This document shows, piece by piece, positions 1 through 6,809 of a stretch of 7,717 bases of DNA; within the stretch, counting starts at the first letter, position 1; each line of letters starts with the position of its first letter. Below the pieces are notes generated by a model. The model ran no database searches and was not told the origin of the DNA. It worked only from the letters and a program-made list of their open reading frames with translations. Where the stretch lies: contig JACVSB010000074.1 of the NCBI GenBank assembly GCA_014534155.1, forward strand, positions 1 through 7,717, written 5' to 3'. This DNA is from Thermoleophilia bacterium (lineage in GTDB: Bacteria > Actinomycetota > Thermoleophilia > Gaiellales > Gaiellaceae). Position numbers and translations under genes: made by a program.

Positions 1-1140
1 GCGCCCGATGCCGCTCTGGTTCGAGACGACCGCGGTGGGGATCCCGAGCGCCCGAAGGCGGTCGAGCGCCTCGCGCGCGCCGGGCATCGGGACGACGCGG
101 TCCGGGTCGCCGTTGTAGGGGACGTCCGCCACGAGGGTGCCGTCGCGGTCGAGGAGCACCGCGGCGGGCCGCTGCGTCAGAGGGCGCACGCCGCGCCAGC
201 GAACGAGGCCCAGGAGCCACCACGCCGTTGCGGCCGCGGGCAGAGCGACGCTCGTCGCGAGCATCGCCGCCACGGCGCCAGCCGTCCGCGGCCCCGGAAG
301 GATGCGGGCGAGCGCGAGCTCGCCGCTGCCGAGGATCCAGGCGGCGGACGCGAGCGCGGCCGTCCTTCTCCGCCCGAGCGACCAGGCAGCGAGGGCCGCA
401 GCGCCTGCGGCCGTCGTCGCCACGTGGCGCGCGCGGCGCCCGCGCGGCTCTCCGTCGTGCCGCCGCCAGCCCGGGTGGAGCCGCTCGAGCAGGACGTCGT
501 CGGCGTTCCCCTTCTGCGCGGTGAGGCTCGCCCACGGCCGCGCCGGGCGCACCGGGTGCTCCACCGTGCGAGTGCCGCGGGCGAGGCGGTAGCCCGCCTT
601 CTCCACGCGCAGGGCGAGCTCGGCGTCCTCGCGGTACGCACGCCGGAAGCGCTCGTCGAAGCCCCCGACCTCGGTGAGGACGCGCCGCCGGTACGCGATG
701 TCCGCGGTGGGCCAGCGGGCGCGCTCGAGCCCCGCCACGTTTCGCTCCCAGTCCGTCGCCGGTCGCGTGCGGGACAGCGGGACGACGATCCGCCCCTGGC
801 TCGCGGCAACGTCCTCGCCGGCCGCGGCGAGATCGCGGGCGAGGTGCGCGAGCCACTCGGGCGAGGGAACGACGTCGTCGTCCAGGAAGGCCACCCACTC
901 CGCGTCGCAGCGCCGCCAGCCGGCGTTCCGGGCGGCAGCTGGACCGCGGCCGGGGCCGCGGAGGCGCTCGTATGGAAGCCCCGGCACAGCGGGCAGGGGG
1001 GCGTCGCCGCCCGTGTCGTCCACGACGAGCACCCGGCGGGGGCACGGGCCCCGAGCGGCGGCGAGCGCCTCGAGCAGCGTGCGGAGGGTGGGCCGCCCTA
1101 CGGTGGGGATGACGACATCGACGGAGGGCGTCTCGGACAT
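1..1140 (-). CDS. GT2 glycosyltransferase fused to a HAD phosphatase (GmhB/HisB-N type), 3' end beyond window
   Basis: One uninterrupted frame of 380 codons runs from the ATG at 1140 to the window edge. Residues 1-235 are a family-2 glycosyltransferase: a VDVVIPTVGRPT start, PGRGPAAARNAGW in the donor region, the metal/nucleotide-sugar DDD at 87-89, then GGFDERF (159-165) and the ED pair at 171-172. Residues about 240-318 are hydrophobic (AALAAWSLG, ASAAWILG, TAWWLLGLV), giving two to four possible membrane segments. From about 325 a HAD phosphatase begins: motif I DRDGT at 331-335 (nucleophile D331, acid D333) and motif II VVSNQSGIGR at 371-380, the form seen in heptose-bisphosphate and histidinol phosphatases. 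The rest of the HAD domain lies outside. TGA of the upstream carbamoyltransferase and this ATG are 4 nt apart, so the two are probably translationally coupled. The likely role is sugar transfer plus dephosphorylation of heptose-1,7-bisphosphate; the substrate is inferred from hldE nearby. Confidence 0.88.
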   Translation of the reverse strand, partial: MSETPSVDVVIPTVGRPTLRTLLEALAAARGPCPRRVLVVDDTGGDAPLPAVPGLPYERLRGPGRGPAAARNAGWRRCDAEWVAFLDDDVVPSPEWLAHLARDLAAAGEDVAASQGRIVVPLSRTRPATDWERNVAGLERARWPTADIAYRRRVLTEVGGFDERFRRAYREDAELALRVEKAGYRLARGTRTVEHPVRPARPWASLTAQKGNADDVLLERLHPGWRRHDGEPRGRRARHVATTAAGAAALAAWSLGRRRTAALASAAWILGSGELALARILPGPRTAGAVAAMLATSVALPAAATAWWLLGLVRWRGVRPLTQRPAAVLLDRDGTLVADVPYNGDPDRVVPMPGAREALDRLRALGIPTAVVSNQSGIGR

Positions 1141-1144
1141 CCGC

Positions 1145-2773
1145 TCAGGACCGCCGCCGGACGAGGAAGGGCCCGAGAGCGAGCGCGTCGACGGGAGAGG
1201 AGCCGAAGCACTCGAGCGCGTCTCGCGGGTCGTCGACCATCGGTCGCCCGGCGGTGTTCAGGCTCGTGTTGACGACGACCGGGAGGCCGGCCCGCTCCTC
1301 GAACGCTTGCAGCATCCGCGCGACGAGGGGCTCGTCCGCGCGGGCGACCGTCTGGATGCGCGCCGTGCCGTCGACGTGCACGACGGCGGGGATGCGGTCG
1401 CGCCACGTGGGCCTGACGCGGTGGACGAAGAGCATGTAGGGGCTCGGGAGAGGCCCCTCGAAGATCTCGTGCGCTCGCTCCTCGAGAACCATCGGCGCCA
1501 CGGGCCGGAACTGCTCGCGCCCCTTGACGTCGTTCAGGCGCTCGAGGTTCCGCGTGTGGCCGGGATGCGCGAGCAGGCTTCGGTGCCCGAGAGCCCGGGG
1601 CCCGTACTCGCTGCGTCCCTGGAACCAGGCCACGATCCCGTCCCCCGCCAGGACGTCGGCCGCAGCGCTCGCGATGTCGTCGGGGCGCTCGTAGCGGACG
1701 CTCGCGGTCCGGAGGTACCGCTCGAGCTCCTCGTCGGACCACTCGCGCCCGAGCGCGGCACCCGGCATGGGCTCCACCTCGTCGCCGAGCTCCCTCGCGA
1801 CGTGGAGGGCCGCGCCCAGGGCGGTTCCTGCGTCGCCCGCCGCAGGCTGCACCCAGATCCCCTCGAACGGGCCCTCGACCGAGAGCCGGGAGTTCGCGAC
1901 GCAGTTGAGCGCGACTCCGCCGGCCATGGTCAGGTAGCGATCCCCGGTGCGCGCGTGCAGCCAGCGGGCAAGGTCGAGCAGGCACTCCTCGAGACGCGCC
2001 TGCACGCTCGCCGCCAGGTCCGCGTGCGGCGCACCCCAGTCGTCGTCCTTGCCCCGCGGGGCGACGAACGAGCTCCAGTCCACGGCCGCGACCGTGAACC
2101 CCCCCGCTCCGTCCGTGCGGACGAGCTCGCGAAGCTTCGGGAGCCAGCGCGGCTCGCCGTAGGAGGCGAGCGCCATCACCTTGTACTCGTCGGAGGAGCG
2201 GGTGAAGCCGAGGTGCGCCGTCGCCTCCTCGTACAGGAGCCCGAGCGAGTGCGGGAGCTCCTGAACGCCCAGGACCTCGTGCCGTCCGTTCTGGTAGCGG
2301 CCGGCGAGGTACGACGTCCGCTCCCCGCGCCCGTCGAGGACCATGACGCTCGACGTCTCGTACGGCGAGGCCAGGTGCGCGGACGCCGCGTGCGCCACGT
2401 GGTGGGCGACGAACCGCACTTTCGACGGGTCGAGCCCGGGGAGAGCGGTCTTGAGAAAGAGCGGGGCGCGGCGCGCGTACAGCGTGCGCAGGCCCTCCCA
2501 GTTCTCGGCGGTGATATCCCCGTTCGGCTGCCAGGCGAGGGAGGGATCGTACGAGTACGCGACCGCGTCGAGGTCACCGGGCTCGAGTTCCGCCTGCGCA
2601 AGGCACCAGCGCGCGGCGGCTTCGGGGAGCTCCCAGGTCGAGAAGGCGACGGGCGGCTTCCCGTGCTTTCGTCGCGAGAACCGCTCCTCCTCAGCGGCCG
2701 CGAGGGTGACGCCGTCGACGACGAGTGCGGCCGCCGGGTCGTGGAAGACCGCGTTGACGCCCAGAACCCGCAT
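1145..2773 (-). CDS. Carbamoyltransferase, NodU/CmcH/TobZ family
   Basis: The product has 542 residues, close to the usual 550-600 of O-carbamoyltransferases that move carbamoyl from carbamoyl phosphate, via carbamoyl-adenylate, to a sugar hydroxyl. The N-terminal Kae1-like domain starts GVNAVFHDPAAALVVDG (5-21), with EERFSRRKH (29-37), the metal-binding HHVAHAASAH (124-133; H124, H128), DGRGE (147-151), YKVMALASYG (197-206), MAGGVALNCVANSRL (283-297) and QPAAGDAGTALGAAL (309-323). The C-terminal YrdC-like part carries WFQGRSEYGPRALGHRS (383-399), KGREQFRPVAP (417-427) and VNTSLN (501-506). All family landmarks are present, so it should be active. It is the first gene of a minus-strand operon with the GT2-HAD fusion, which suggests the acceptor is a sugar of the local glycan. 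The ATG at 2773 begins directly at the conserved first strand, and a GGGG tract sits 6 nt upstream. The acceptor cannot be read from sequence. Confidence 0.95.
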   Translation of the reverse strand: MRVLGVNAVFHDPAAALVVDGVTLAAAEEERFSRRKHGKPPVAFSTWELPEAAARWCLAQAELEPGDLDAVAYSYDPSLAWQPNGDITAENWEGLRTLYARRAPLFLKTALPGLDPSKVRFVAHHVAHAASAHLASPYETSSVMVLDGRGERTSYLAGRYQNGRHEVLGVQELPHSLGLLYEEATAHLGFTRSSDEYKVMALASYGEPRWLPKLRELVRTDGAGGFTVAAVDWSSFVAPRGKDDDWGAPHADLAASVQARLEECLLDLARWLHARTGDRYLTMAGGVALNCVANSRLSVEGPFEGIWVQPAAGDAGTALGAALHVARELGDEVEPMPGAALGREWSDEELERYLRTASVRYERPDDIASAAADVLAGDGIVAWFQGRSEYGPRALGHRSLLAHPGHTRNLERLNDVKGREQFRPVAPMVLEERAHEIFEGPLPSPYMLFVHRVRPTWRDRIPAVVHVDGTARIQTVARADEPLVARMLQAFEERAGLPVVVNTSLNTAGRPMVDDPRDALECFGSSPVDALALGPFLVRRRS

Positions 2774-2779
2774 CGTTTT

Positions 2780-2785
2780 CCCCTA
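2780..2785 (-). promoter_or_regulatory. TAGGGG box 6 nt before the carbamoyltransferase start (RBS or degenerate -10)
   Basis: On the minus strand, TAGGGG followed by AAAACG precedes the ATG. The GGGG could act as a Shine-Dalgarno. The box also lies at exactly the offset of the -10-like boxes of four other first genes here, but lacks the final T. GAGGAG farther upstream (about 15 nt from ATG) is rather distant for an RBS. The reading is ambiguous. Confidence 0.3.
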
Positions 2786-2820
2786 CTTCTCCTCTTCTGG
2801 GAGCCGGAAACGTGGCCGCC

Positions 2821-2826
2821 TAGAGT
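2821..2826 (+). promoter_or_regulatory. Candidate -10 box (TAGAGT) for leaderless GT9 transcript
   Basis: TAGAGT fits the actinobacterial -10 pattern TANNNT. It is followed by GGGTGG and then the GTG start at 2833, so transcription beginning 7 nt after the box would start on the initiation codon. The TAG is also the in-frame stop that bounds the reading frame, so no earlier start exists. No Shine-Dalgarno and no convincing -35 element are visible. Confidence 0.4.
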
Positions 2827-2832
2827 GGGTGG

Positions 2833-3825
2833 GTGCCAGCGCACCCCCTCGAGGGCCTTGCGCCGCGCCGCGTCGCGATCGTCCGGGCGCTCCTGCTCGG
2901 GGACATGCTCTGCGCGACGCCGGCGCTGCGCGCGTTCCGGGCGGGGCTCCCGGAGGCGCAGATCACGCTCGTCGGGCTTCCCTGGGCGCGCGAGCTCGCC
3001 GGGCGGCTTCCGCACCTCGTGGACGACTACCTGGCGCTGCCCGGGTTCCCCGGGCTCCCCGAGAGCGAGCCGCGCATCCGCGAGCTGCCGGCCTTCCTCG
3101 CCGAGGCCCAGTCGCGCTGCTTCGACCTCGCGGTGCAGCTCCACGGGTCGGGCCGCGTCTCGAACGTCCTCACCGCCCTGCTCGGGGCAAGCCGGGTGGC
3201 GGCGTTCGCGACGCGGGACGCCTTCCGGCCCGACCCCGAGCTCACCTTCCCCTATCCCGCGCACGGGCACGAGATCCACCGCCTGCTCGCGCTGCCCCGC
3301 GCGCTCGGCCTCGAGCCGCAGGGCGACGAGCTCGAGTTCCCCGTGCGCGCCGAGGACGAGGCCGAGCTCCGCTCGGCGGCGCCCGACCTCGCTTCGCGGG
3401 CCTACGCGTGCATCCACCCCGGCGCCCGCTCGGCGCGTCCCTGGCCTCCGGATCGCTTCGCGGCCGTCGCCGACACCCTCGCGGCGCGCGGGCTCCGGAT
3501 CGTCCTCACAGGCACCGCCGCGGAGGCCAGGGTGACGCGCGCCGTGGCCAGCGCGATGCGTCGCCACGCGCTCGACCTGGCCGGCCGCACCTCGCTCGGC
3601 GCGCTCGGCGCCCTCGTCGCCGGCGGGCGCCTCCTCGTCTCGAACGACACCGGCACCGCTCACCTGGCGGCCGCGCTGCGGACGCCGAGCGTGGTCGTCG
3701 TGACGACCTCGGACCCGGAGCGCTGGTGCCCCCTCGACGGCGAGCTCCACCGGGTCGTCGTCCGCCCGGACCGGCCGGGCCCGGTCGTCGCGGCCGCCGA
3801 CGCGCTCCTCGGCGTCCCGGCCTGA
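2833..3825 (+). CDS. Glycosyltransferase family 9 (heptosyltransferase-like)
   Basis: A 330-residue protein with the GT-B layout of the GT9 (WaaC/WaaF/WaaQ) family, near the usual 320-350 residues. The N-terminal domain opens RRVAIVRALLLGDMLCATPALRAFR (as two parts: RRVAIVRALLLGD to 24, then MLCATPALRAFR to 36), where GD at 23-24 matches the catalytic region of heptosyltransferases. The C-terminal nucleotide-sugar domain has IHPGARSARPWPPDRF (194-209), LRIVLTG (221-227), DLAGRTSLGALGALV (248-262) and LLVSNDTGTAHLAAAL (267-282), the classical GT9 donor-binding signature. It would transfer a heptose from an ADP-heptose-type donor at the inner membrane face; hldE 1.5 kb away supports this, but GT9 members using other sugars exist. 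The start is GTG at 2833, the first possible one after an in-frame TAG, and it needs only 11 residues before the conserved core. The carbamoyltransferase is divergent, 59 bp away. Confidence 0.93.
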   Translation: MPAHPLEGLAPRRVAIVRALLLGDMLCATPALRAFRAGLPEAQITLVGLPWARELAGRLPHLVDDYLALPGFPGLPESEPRIRELPAFLAEAQSRCFDLAVQLHGSGRVSNVLTALLGASRVAAFATRDAFRPDPELTFPYPAHGHEIHRLLALPRALGLEPQGDELEFPVRAEDEAELRSAAPDLASRAYACIHPGARSARPWPPDRFAAVADTLAARGLRIVLTGTAAEARVTRAVASAMRRHALDLAGRTSLGALGALVAGGRLLVSNDTGTAHLAAALRTPSVVVVTTSDPERWCPLDGELHRVVVRPDRPGPVVAAADALLGVPA

Positions 3826-4775
3826 TGCGCCGGCTGCGCGTCCTCACCTGGCACGTGCACGGCAGCTACCTCTACTACCTGGCTCACGTTCCCCACGACC
3901 TCTTCGTTCCGGTCAAGGAAGGGCGCCCGCCTGACTACGCGGGCCTTCCGGAAGGCGGCTTCCCCTGGCCCGAGAACCTGCACGAGGTTCCGGCCGGCGA
4001 CGTCCGCCGGCTCGAGCTCGACGTCGTCCTCTCGCAGACACACGCGCAGTGGCGCGAGGAGCGGGCGCGCCTCCTCTCGACGGCGCAGCAACGCCTGCCG
4101 GCGATCCACCTCGAGCACGACCCTCCGCGTGAGCATCCGGTCGACCAGCGCCATCCGGTCGACGACCCCCGGGCGCTCCTCGTGCACGTGACGCACTTCA
4201 ACGCCCTCATGTGGGACTCGGGCCGCACGCCGACGCGCGTCGTGGAGCACGGCGTCGCCCTGCACGGCGACGTCCGCTGGTCGGGAGAGCTCCCCCGCGC
4301 GCTCGCGCTCGTCAACAACCTCCCGCTGCGCGGGCGCCGGGTAGGCGCCGACGTGTACCGGCGGGTCCGGGAGTCCGTGCCGGTCGACCTGGTCGGGCTC
4401 GGCTCCGAAGGCGAGCGGGGCGGCCTGGGCGAGGTCTCGCACGCCGCCCTTCCCGCCTTCCAGGCGCGCTACCGCTTCCTCTTCAACCCGATCCGCTACA
4501 CGAGCCTCGGGCTGGCCGTCTGCGAGGCGATGATGCTCGGCATGCCCGTCGTCGCGCTGGGGACGACCGAGCACGGCGTCGTCGTCGAGAACGGCGTCAA
4601 CGGCTACTGCGACACGAACGTCGACCGCCTGCTCGAGCGGATGCAGGAGCTCCTGCGTGACCGGGCGCACGCAGCGAGGCTCGGCGAAGGCGCGCGGCGA
4701 ACCGCGCTCGCGCGGTTCGGGATCGAGCGCTTCGTCGCCGACTGGAACGCAGCCCTCGCCCTCGTCGCCGGCTAG
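3825..4775 (+). CDS. GT-B glycosyltransferase, GT4-like
   Basis: A 316-residue protein. Its ATG shares one base with the TGA of the GT9 gene (TGATG), so the two are coupled and probably act in the same pathway. The C-terminal half carries the retaining GT4-type donor site: FLFNPIRYTSLGLAVCEAMM (218-237) followed by LGMPVVALGTTEHG (238-251), an EX7E-like region centred on E234, then NGVNGYCDTNVDRLLERM (256-273) and a closing FGIERFVADW helix (298-307), typical of the family. The N-terminal half is short and unusual: WHVHGSYLYYLAHVPHDLFVP (10-30), an EHDPPREHP stretch at 97-105 and VTHFNALMWDSG (122-133). At 316 residues it is shorter than a typical GT4 enzyme (350-400). Donor and acceptor are unknown. 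It ends convergently against the acetyltransferase gene, sharing the bases CTAG. Confidence 0.85.
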   Translation: MRRLRVLTWHVHGSYLYYLAHVPHDLFVPVKEGRPPDYAGLPEGGFPWPENLHEVPAGDVRRLELDVVLSQTHAQWREERARLLSTAQQRLPAIHLEHDPPREHPVDQRHPVDDPRALLVHVTHFNALMWDSGRTPTRVVEHGVALHGDVRWSGELPRALALVNNLPLRGRRVGADVYRRVRESVPVDLVGLGSEGERGGLGEVSHAALPAFQARYRFLFNPIRYTSLGLAVCEAMMLGMPVVALGTTEHGVVVENGVNGYCDTNVDRLLERMQELLRDRAHAARLGEGARRTALARFGIERFVADWNAALALVAG

Positions 4776-5380
4776 AGGCGCTCGGCGACGTAGAGCCGAG
4801 CCGGGGCGCCCTCGTACTGCGTGATGCCGGAGAAGCGCATGCCGGTCTTCTCGAGCACGCGCTGGGAGGCCACGTTCTCCGGATGCGTCACGGCCACGAT
4901 CCGGTCGAGGCCGAGCTCGCGGAACCCGTGCTCGAGCCAGGCGGCGGCGGCCTCGGTCGCAAACCCCCGGCCCCAGTGCGGCTTCCCGAGCCGGAAGCCG
5001 AGCTCGACCTCCGGGCCCTCGTGGGCGTACAGGATGAGGCCCGCGTCGCCGAGGAGCGACCCCGTCTCCCGGTCGGTGACCGCCCACAGGCTGAACCCGT
5101 GCCGCTCCTGGTGGTCGATCAGCCTGAGCAGGCGCTCCTCGCTCTCGTCCACCGTGCGCGAGTAGACGTCGCCCGAGCCGATGTAGCGCATGACGTCGCG
5201 GTCGCCGTACACCTCGTGCAGCGGGCCGAGGTCGGCGATCGTGAGCGGGCGCAGGAGGAGCCGCTCCGTCTCGAGCGTCCGGATGTCAGCGGCTGGCAGA
5301 GCGCTCGGCCTGGCGGATCCGGTCGATGATCCCGCTCGTCGAGCGGTCTTCGACGTACGGCAGGAGCTCCACGCGCCCAC
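4772..5380 (-). CDS. GNAT acetyltransferase, RimJ/RimL type; start uncertain
   Basis: Acetyl-CoA-dependent N-acetyltransferase fold. Numbered from the ATG at 5380 (202 residues): TLETERLLLRPLTIADL (35-51) is the usual N-terminal strand of RimJ-type members, FSLWAV follows at 96-101, motif A is VELGFRLGKPHWGRGFATEA (125-144) with the acetyl-CoA-binding WGRGFA loop, and NVASQRVLEKTGMRF (169-183) is motif B. The substrate could be a ribosomal protein, a small molecule or an amino sugar; sequence does not decide. The first ~33 residues overlap hldE out of frame and look like shadow sequence. The frame has no ATG, GTG or TTG between 5380 and the conserved core, only CTG at 5299 and ATC at 5284, so the true start is probably nearer 5299-5282. 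It follows hldE in the same operon. Its stop overlaps the stop of the opposing glycosyltransferase gene. Confidence 0.85.
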   Translation of the reverse strand: MGAWSSCRTSKTARRAGSSTGSARPSALPAADIRTLETERLLLRPLTIADLGPLHEVYGDRDVMRYIGSGDVYSRTVDESEERLLRLIDHQERHGFSLWAVTDRETGSLLGDAGLILYAHEGPEVELGFRLGKPHWGRGFATEAAAAWLEHGFRELGLDRIVAVTHPENVASQRVLEKTGMRFSGITQYEGAPARLYVAERL

Positions 5381-6752
5381 CGAGCTCCTCGACGAGCGCG
5401 GCTTCCGGCAGCATCTCGCGCGTGTAGTCGCCGCCCTTGACGAAGACGTGCGGGCGCACCTGGCGGATGAGCTCGGCGGGCGTGTCCTCGTGGAAGCCGA
5501 CGATGTGGTCGACTGCCGAGAGGGCGGCCAGGACGTGGGCGCGGTCCTCGAGGGGGTTGACCGGCCGCTCCGGGCCCTTGAGACGACGGACGCTCTCGTC
5601 CGAGTTCAACCCCACCACGAGCACGTCGCCGAGCTCCTTCGCGCGCGAGAGGTACGTGATGTGACCGCGGTGCAGGATGTCGAAGACGCCGTTCGTGAAC
5701 ACGATCCGGCGCTCGTGCTCGCGGTGCACCTCGAGGAGCGCCGCGAGCTCCGCGCGCTCGCTCACCACCTTCGTCTGACCGGCGACGCCTTCCCGCAGCT
5801 CCGGCGCCGAGCAGACTGAGGTGCCGTCCTTGCCGACCACGATCCCCGCCGCGGCGGAGGCGAGCTCGGCGGCGGCCGGCGTGTGGGCGCCCGCCGCGAG
5901 CGCGAGCGTGAGCGCCGCGGCGAAGGTGTCGCCCGCGCCCATCGCGCGCGCGTCTCGGCTGTGCGTCGCGTACGTCCGGTACGCCGGTCGGCCGCGCTCG
6001 AGGACGAGCGCGCCCTCGGCGTCCAGCGTGACCGCTGCGATCGCCGCACCCGTCGCCTCGAGAAGGCGGTCGCCGTGCTCTGCGATCCGCCGCCCGCGGT
6101 CGCCCTCGCGCTCCGACGCGCTGAGGAGCTCGAGGGCCTGCGTCCAGTTCGGCTTCACGGCGGTCGGCGCGACCGGCCGGAAGCGGAGGAGGTCCTTCGA
6201 GTCGACGACGAGCACGCGGGGTGCTGCCGCCTGCAGGTCGGCCAGCGCCGCGACGAGGGCGGGGGTGACGACGCCGTACGCGTAGTCGGAGACGAGAATG
6301 GCATCCGCCCCGTCCGCCAGCTCGACGAGGCGCGAGACGAGCGCGGCGTCCGACGCGGGCGCGGCGGTGTCCCCCTGGTCGAAGCGGAGGAGCATGTGGC
6401 CGCCCGAGAGCACCCGGTGCTTGGTCAGCGTTCGGCGGCCGTGCTCGACGAGGAGGCCCTCGCCTCCCACCCCGAGCCCGGCGAGCACGCGGTTGAGCAG
6501 CGCGCCCTCGGGGTCGTCGCCGACGAGCGTGACGAGCGAGACGTCCGCACCGAGGGCTCGCGCGTTCGCCGCCGTGTTCGCCGCGCCGCCCGGAAGGTCG
6601 CGACGCGAGGAGACGGCCACCACCGGAACCGGAGCCTCCTGCGAGAGCCTCCTCGACTCGCCCACGAAGTACGTATCGAGCATCGCGTCGCCTACGACGA
6701 CGACGCGAAGGGTCGAGAACCGCTCGATGAGGGCGGCGAGGTCGCCCGACAT
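5286..6752 (-). CDS. hldE: Bifunctional D-glycero-beta-D-manno-heptose-7-phosphate kinase / heptose-1-phosphate adenylyltransferase
   Basis: At 488 residues it matches full-length HldE (about 475-490). Residues 1-330 form the ribokinase/PfkB-type kinase that phosphorylates D-glycero-D-manno-heptose-7-phosphate at C1: VVVVGDAMLDTYFVG (17-31), substrate loop LPGGAANTAANARALGA (53-69), VSDYAYGVV (154-162), VKPNWTQA (199-206) and the GAGD anion hole at 272-275 with the catalytic base D275. The preceding bases give DARAMGAGD where the family usually has DVTGAGD or similar. Residues 345-488 form the cytidylyltransferase-like domain that activates heptose-1-phosphate with ATP: FTNGVFDILHRGHITYL (352-368) with the HxGH-type site at 361-364, VGLNSDESVRRLKG (380-393), KGGDY (439-443) and STSGIIDRI (471-479). 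ADP-heptose is the precursor that the GT9 enzyme would use. ATG at 6752 precedes the conserved core by 15 residues. It is divergent from the tRNA gene and followed by the GNAT gene. Confidence 0.96.
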   Translation of the reverse strand: MSGDLAALIERFSTLRVVVVGDAMLDTYFVGESRRLSQEAPVPVVAVSSRRDLPGGAANTAANARALGADVSLVTLVGDDPEGALLNRVLAGLGVGGEGLLVEHGRRTLTKHRVLSGGHMLLRFDQGDTAAPASDAALVSRLVELADGADAILVSDYAYGVVTPALVAALADLQAAAPRVLVVDSKDLLRFRPVAPTAVKPNWTQALELLSASEREGDRGRRIAEHGDRLLEATGAAIAAVTLDAEGALVLERGRPAYRTYATHSRDARAMGAGDTFAAALTLALAAGAHTPAAAELASAAAGIVVGKDGTSVCSAPELREGVAGQTKVVSERAELAALLEVHREHERRIVFTNGVFDILHRGHITYLSRAKELGDVLVVGLNSDESVRRLKGPERPVNPLEDRAHVLAALSAVDHIVGFHEDTPAELIRQVRPHVFVKGGDYTREMLPEAALVEELGGRVELLPYVEDRSTSGIIDRIRQAERSASR

Positions 6753-6758
6753 GCCGCC

Positions 6759-6764
6759 ATTCTC
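6759..6764 (-). promoter_or_regulatory. Candidate -10 box (GAGAAT) for leaderless hldE transcript
   Basis: GAGAAT on the minus strand is followed by GGCGGC and the hldE ATG. The box and spacing match those before the GT9, greA and lipoprotein starts. The first T of TANNNT is replaced by G, which makes it weaker. No clear Shine-Dalgarno is visible. Confidence 0.3.
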
Positions 6765-6795
6765 GCCCGAGCCGGGGAGGAGTAACCCTCGGAGC

Positions 6796-6801
6796 TACCC
6801 T
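6796..6801 (+). promoter_or_regulatory. Candidate -10 box (TACCCT) of the tRNA-Arg gene
   Basis: TACCCT fits TANNNT, and its expected start point (6-8 nt downstream, about 6808) lies just before the mature tRNA end at 6810. It sits in the second copy of a 12-nt near-repeat. No good -35 hexamer is seen. Confidence 0.3.
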
Positions 6802-6809
6802 TTCCCGGC

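Noticed and set aside
674..3535. Very long plus-strand open frame (953 codons) antisense to the GT2-HAD and carbamoyltransferase genes
   Set aside because: It is a GC-rich shadow. Its translation is R/P/A/S-rich with no motifs, while the minus-strand frames carry complete family signatures.
2176..3750. Minus-strand 524-codon frame spanning the divergent promoter region
   Set aside because: It crosses the carbamoyltransferase out of frame and the GT9 gene antisense. The composition is shadow-like and there are no domains.
2343..3824. Upstream extension of the GT4-like frame from 2343
   Set aside because: The ATG at 3825, overlapping the GT9 stop, precedes the first conserved strand directly. 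The upstream part is shadow of two other genes.
3660..5087. Minus-strand 475-codon frame antisense to the GT4-like gene
   Set aside because: It is explained by the opposite strand, where GT-B motifs are present. This frame also overlaps the GNAT gene out of frame.
5883..6785. Plus-strand 300-codon frame antisense to hldE
   Set aside because: It is charged and repetitive in composition, typical of a complementary frame to a GC-rich gene. hldE explains the region fully.
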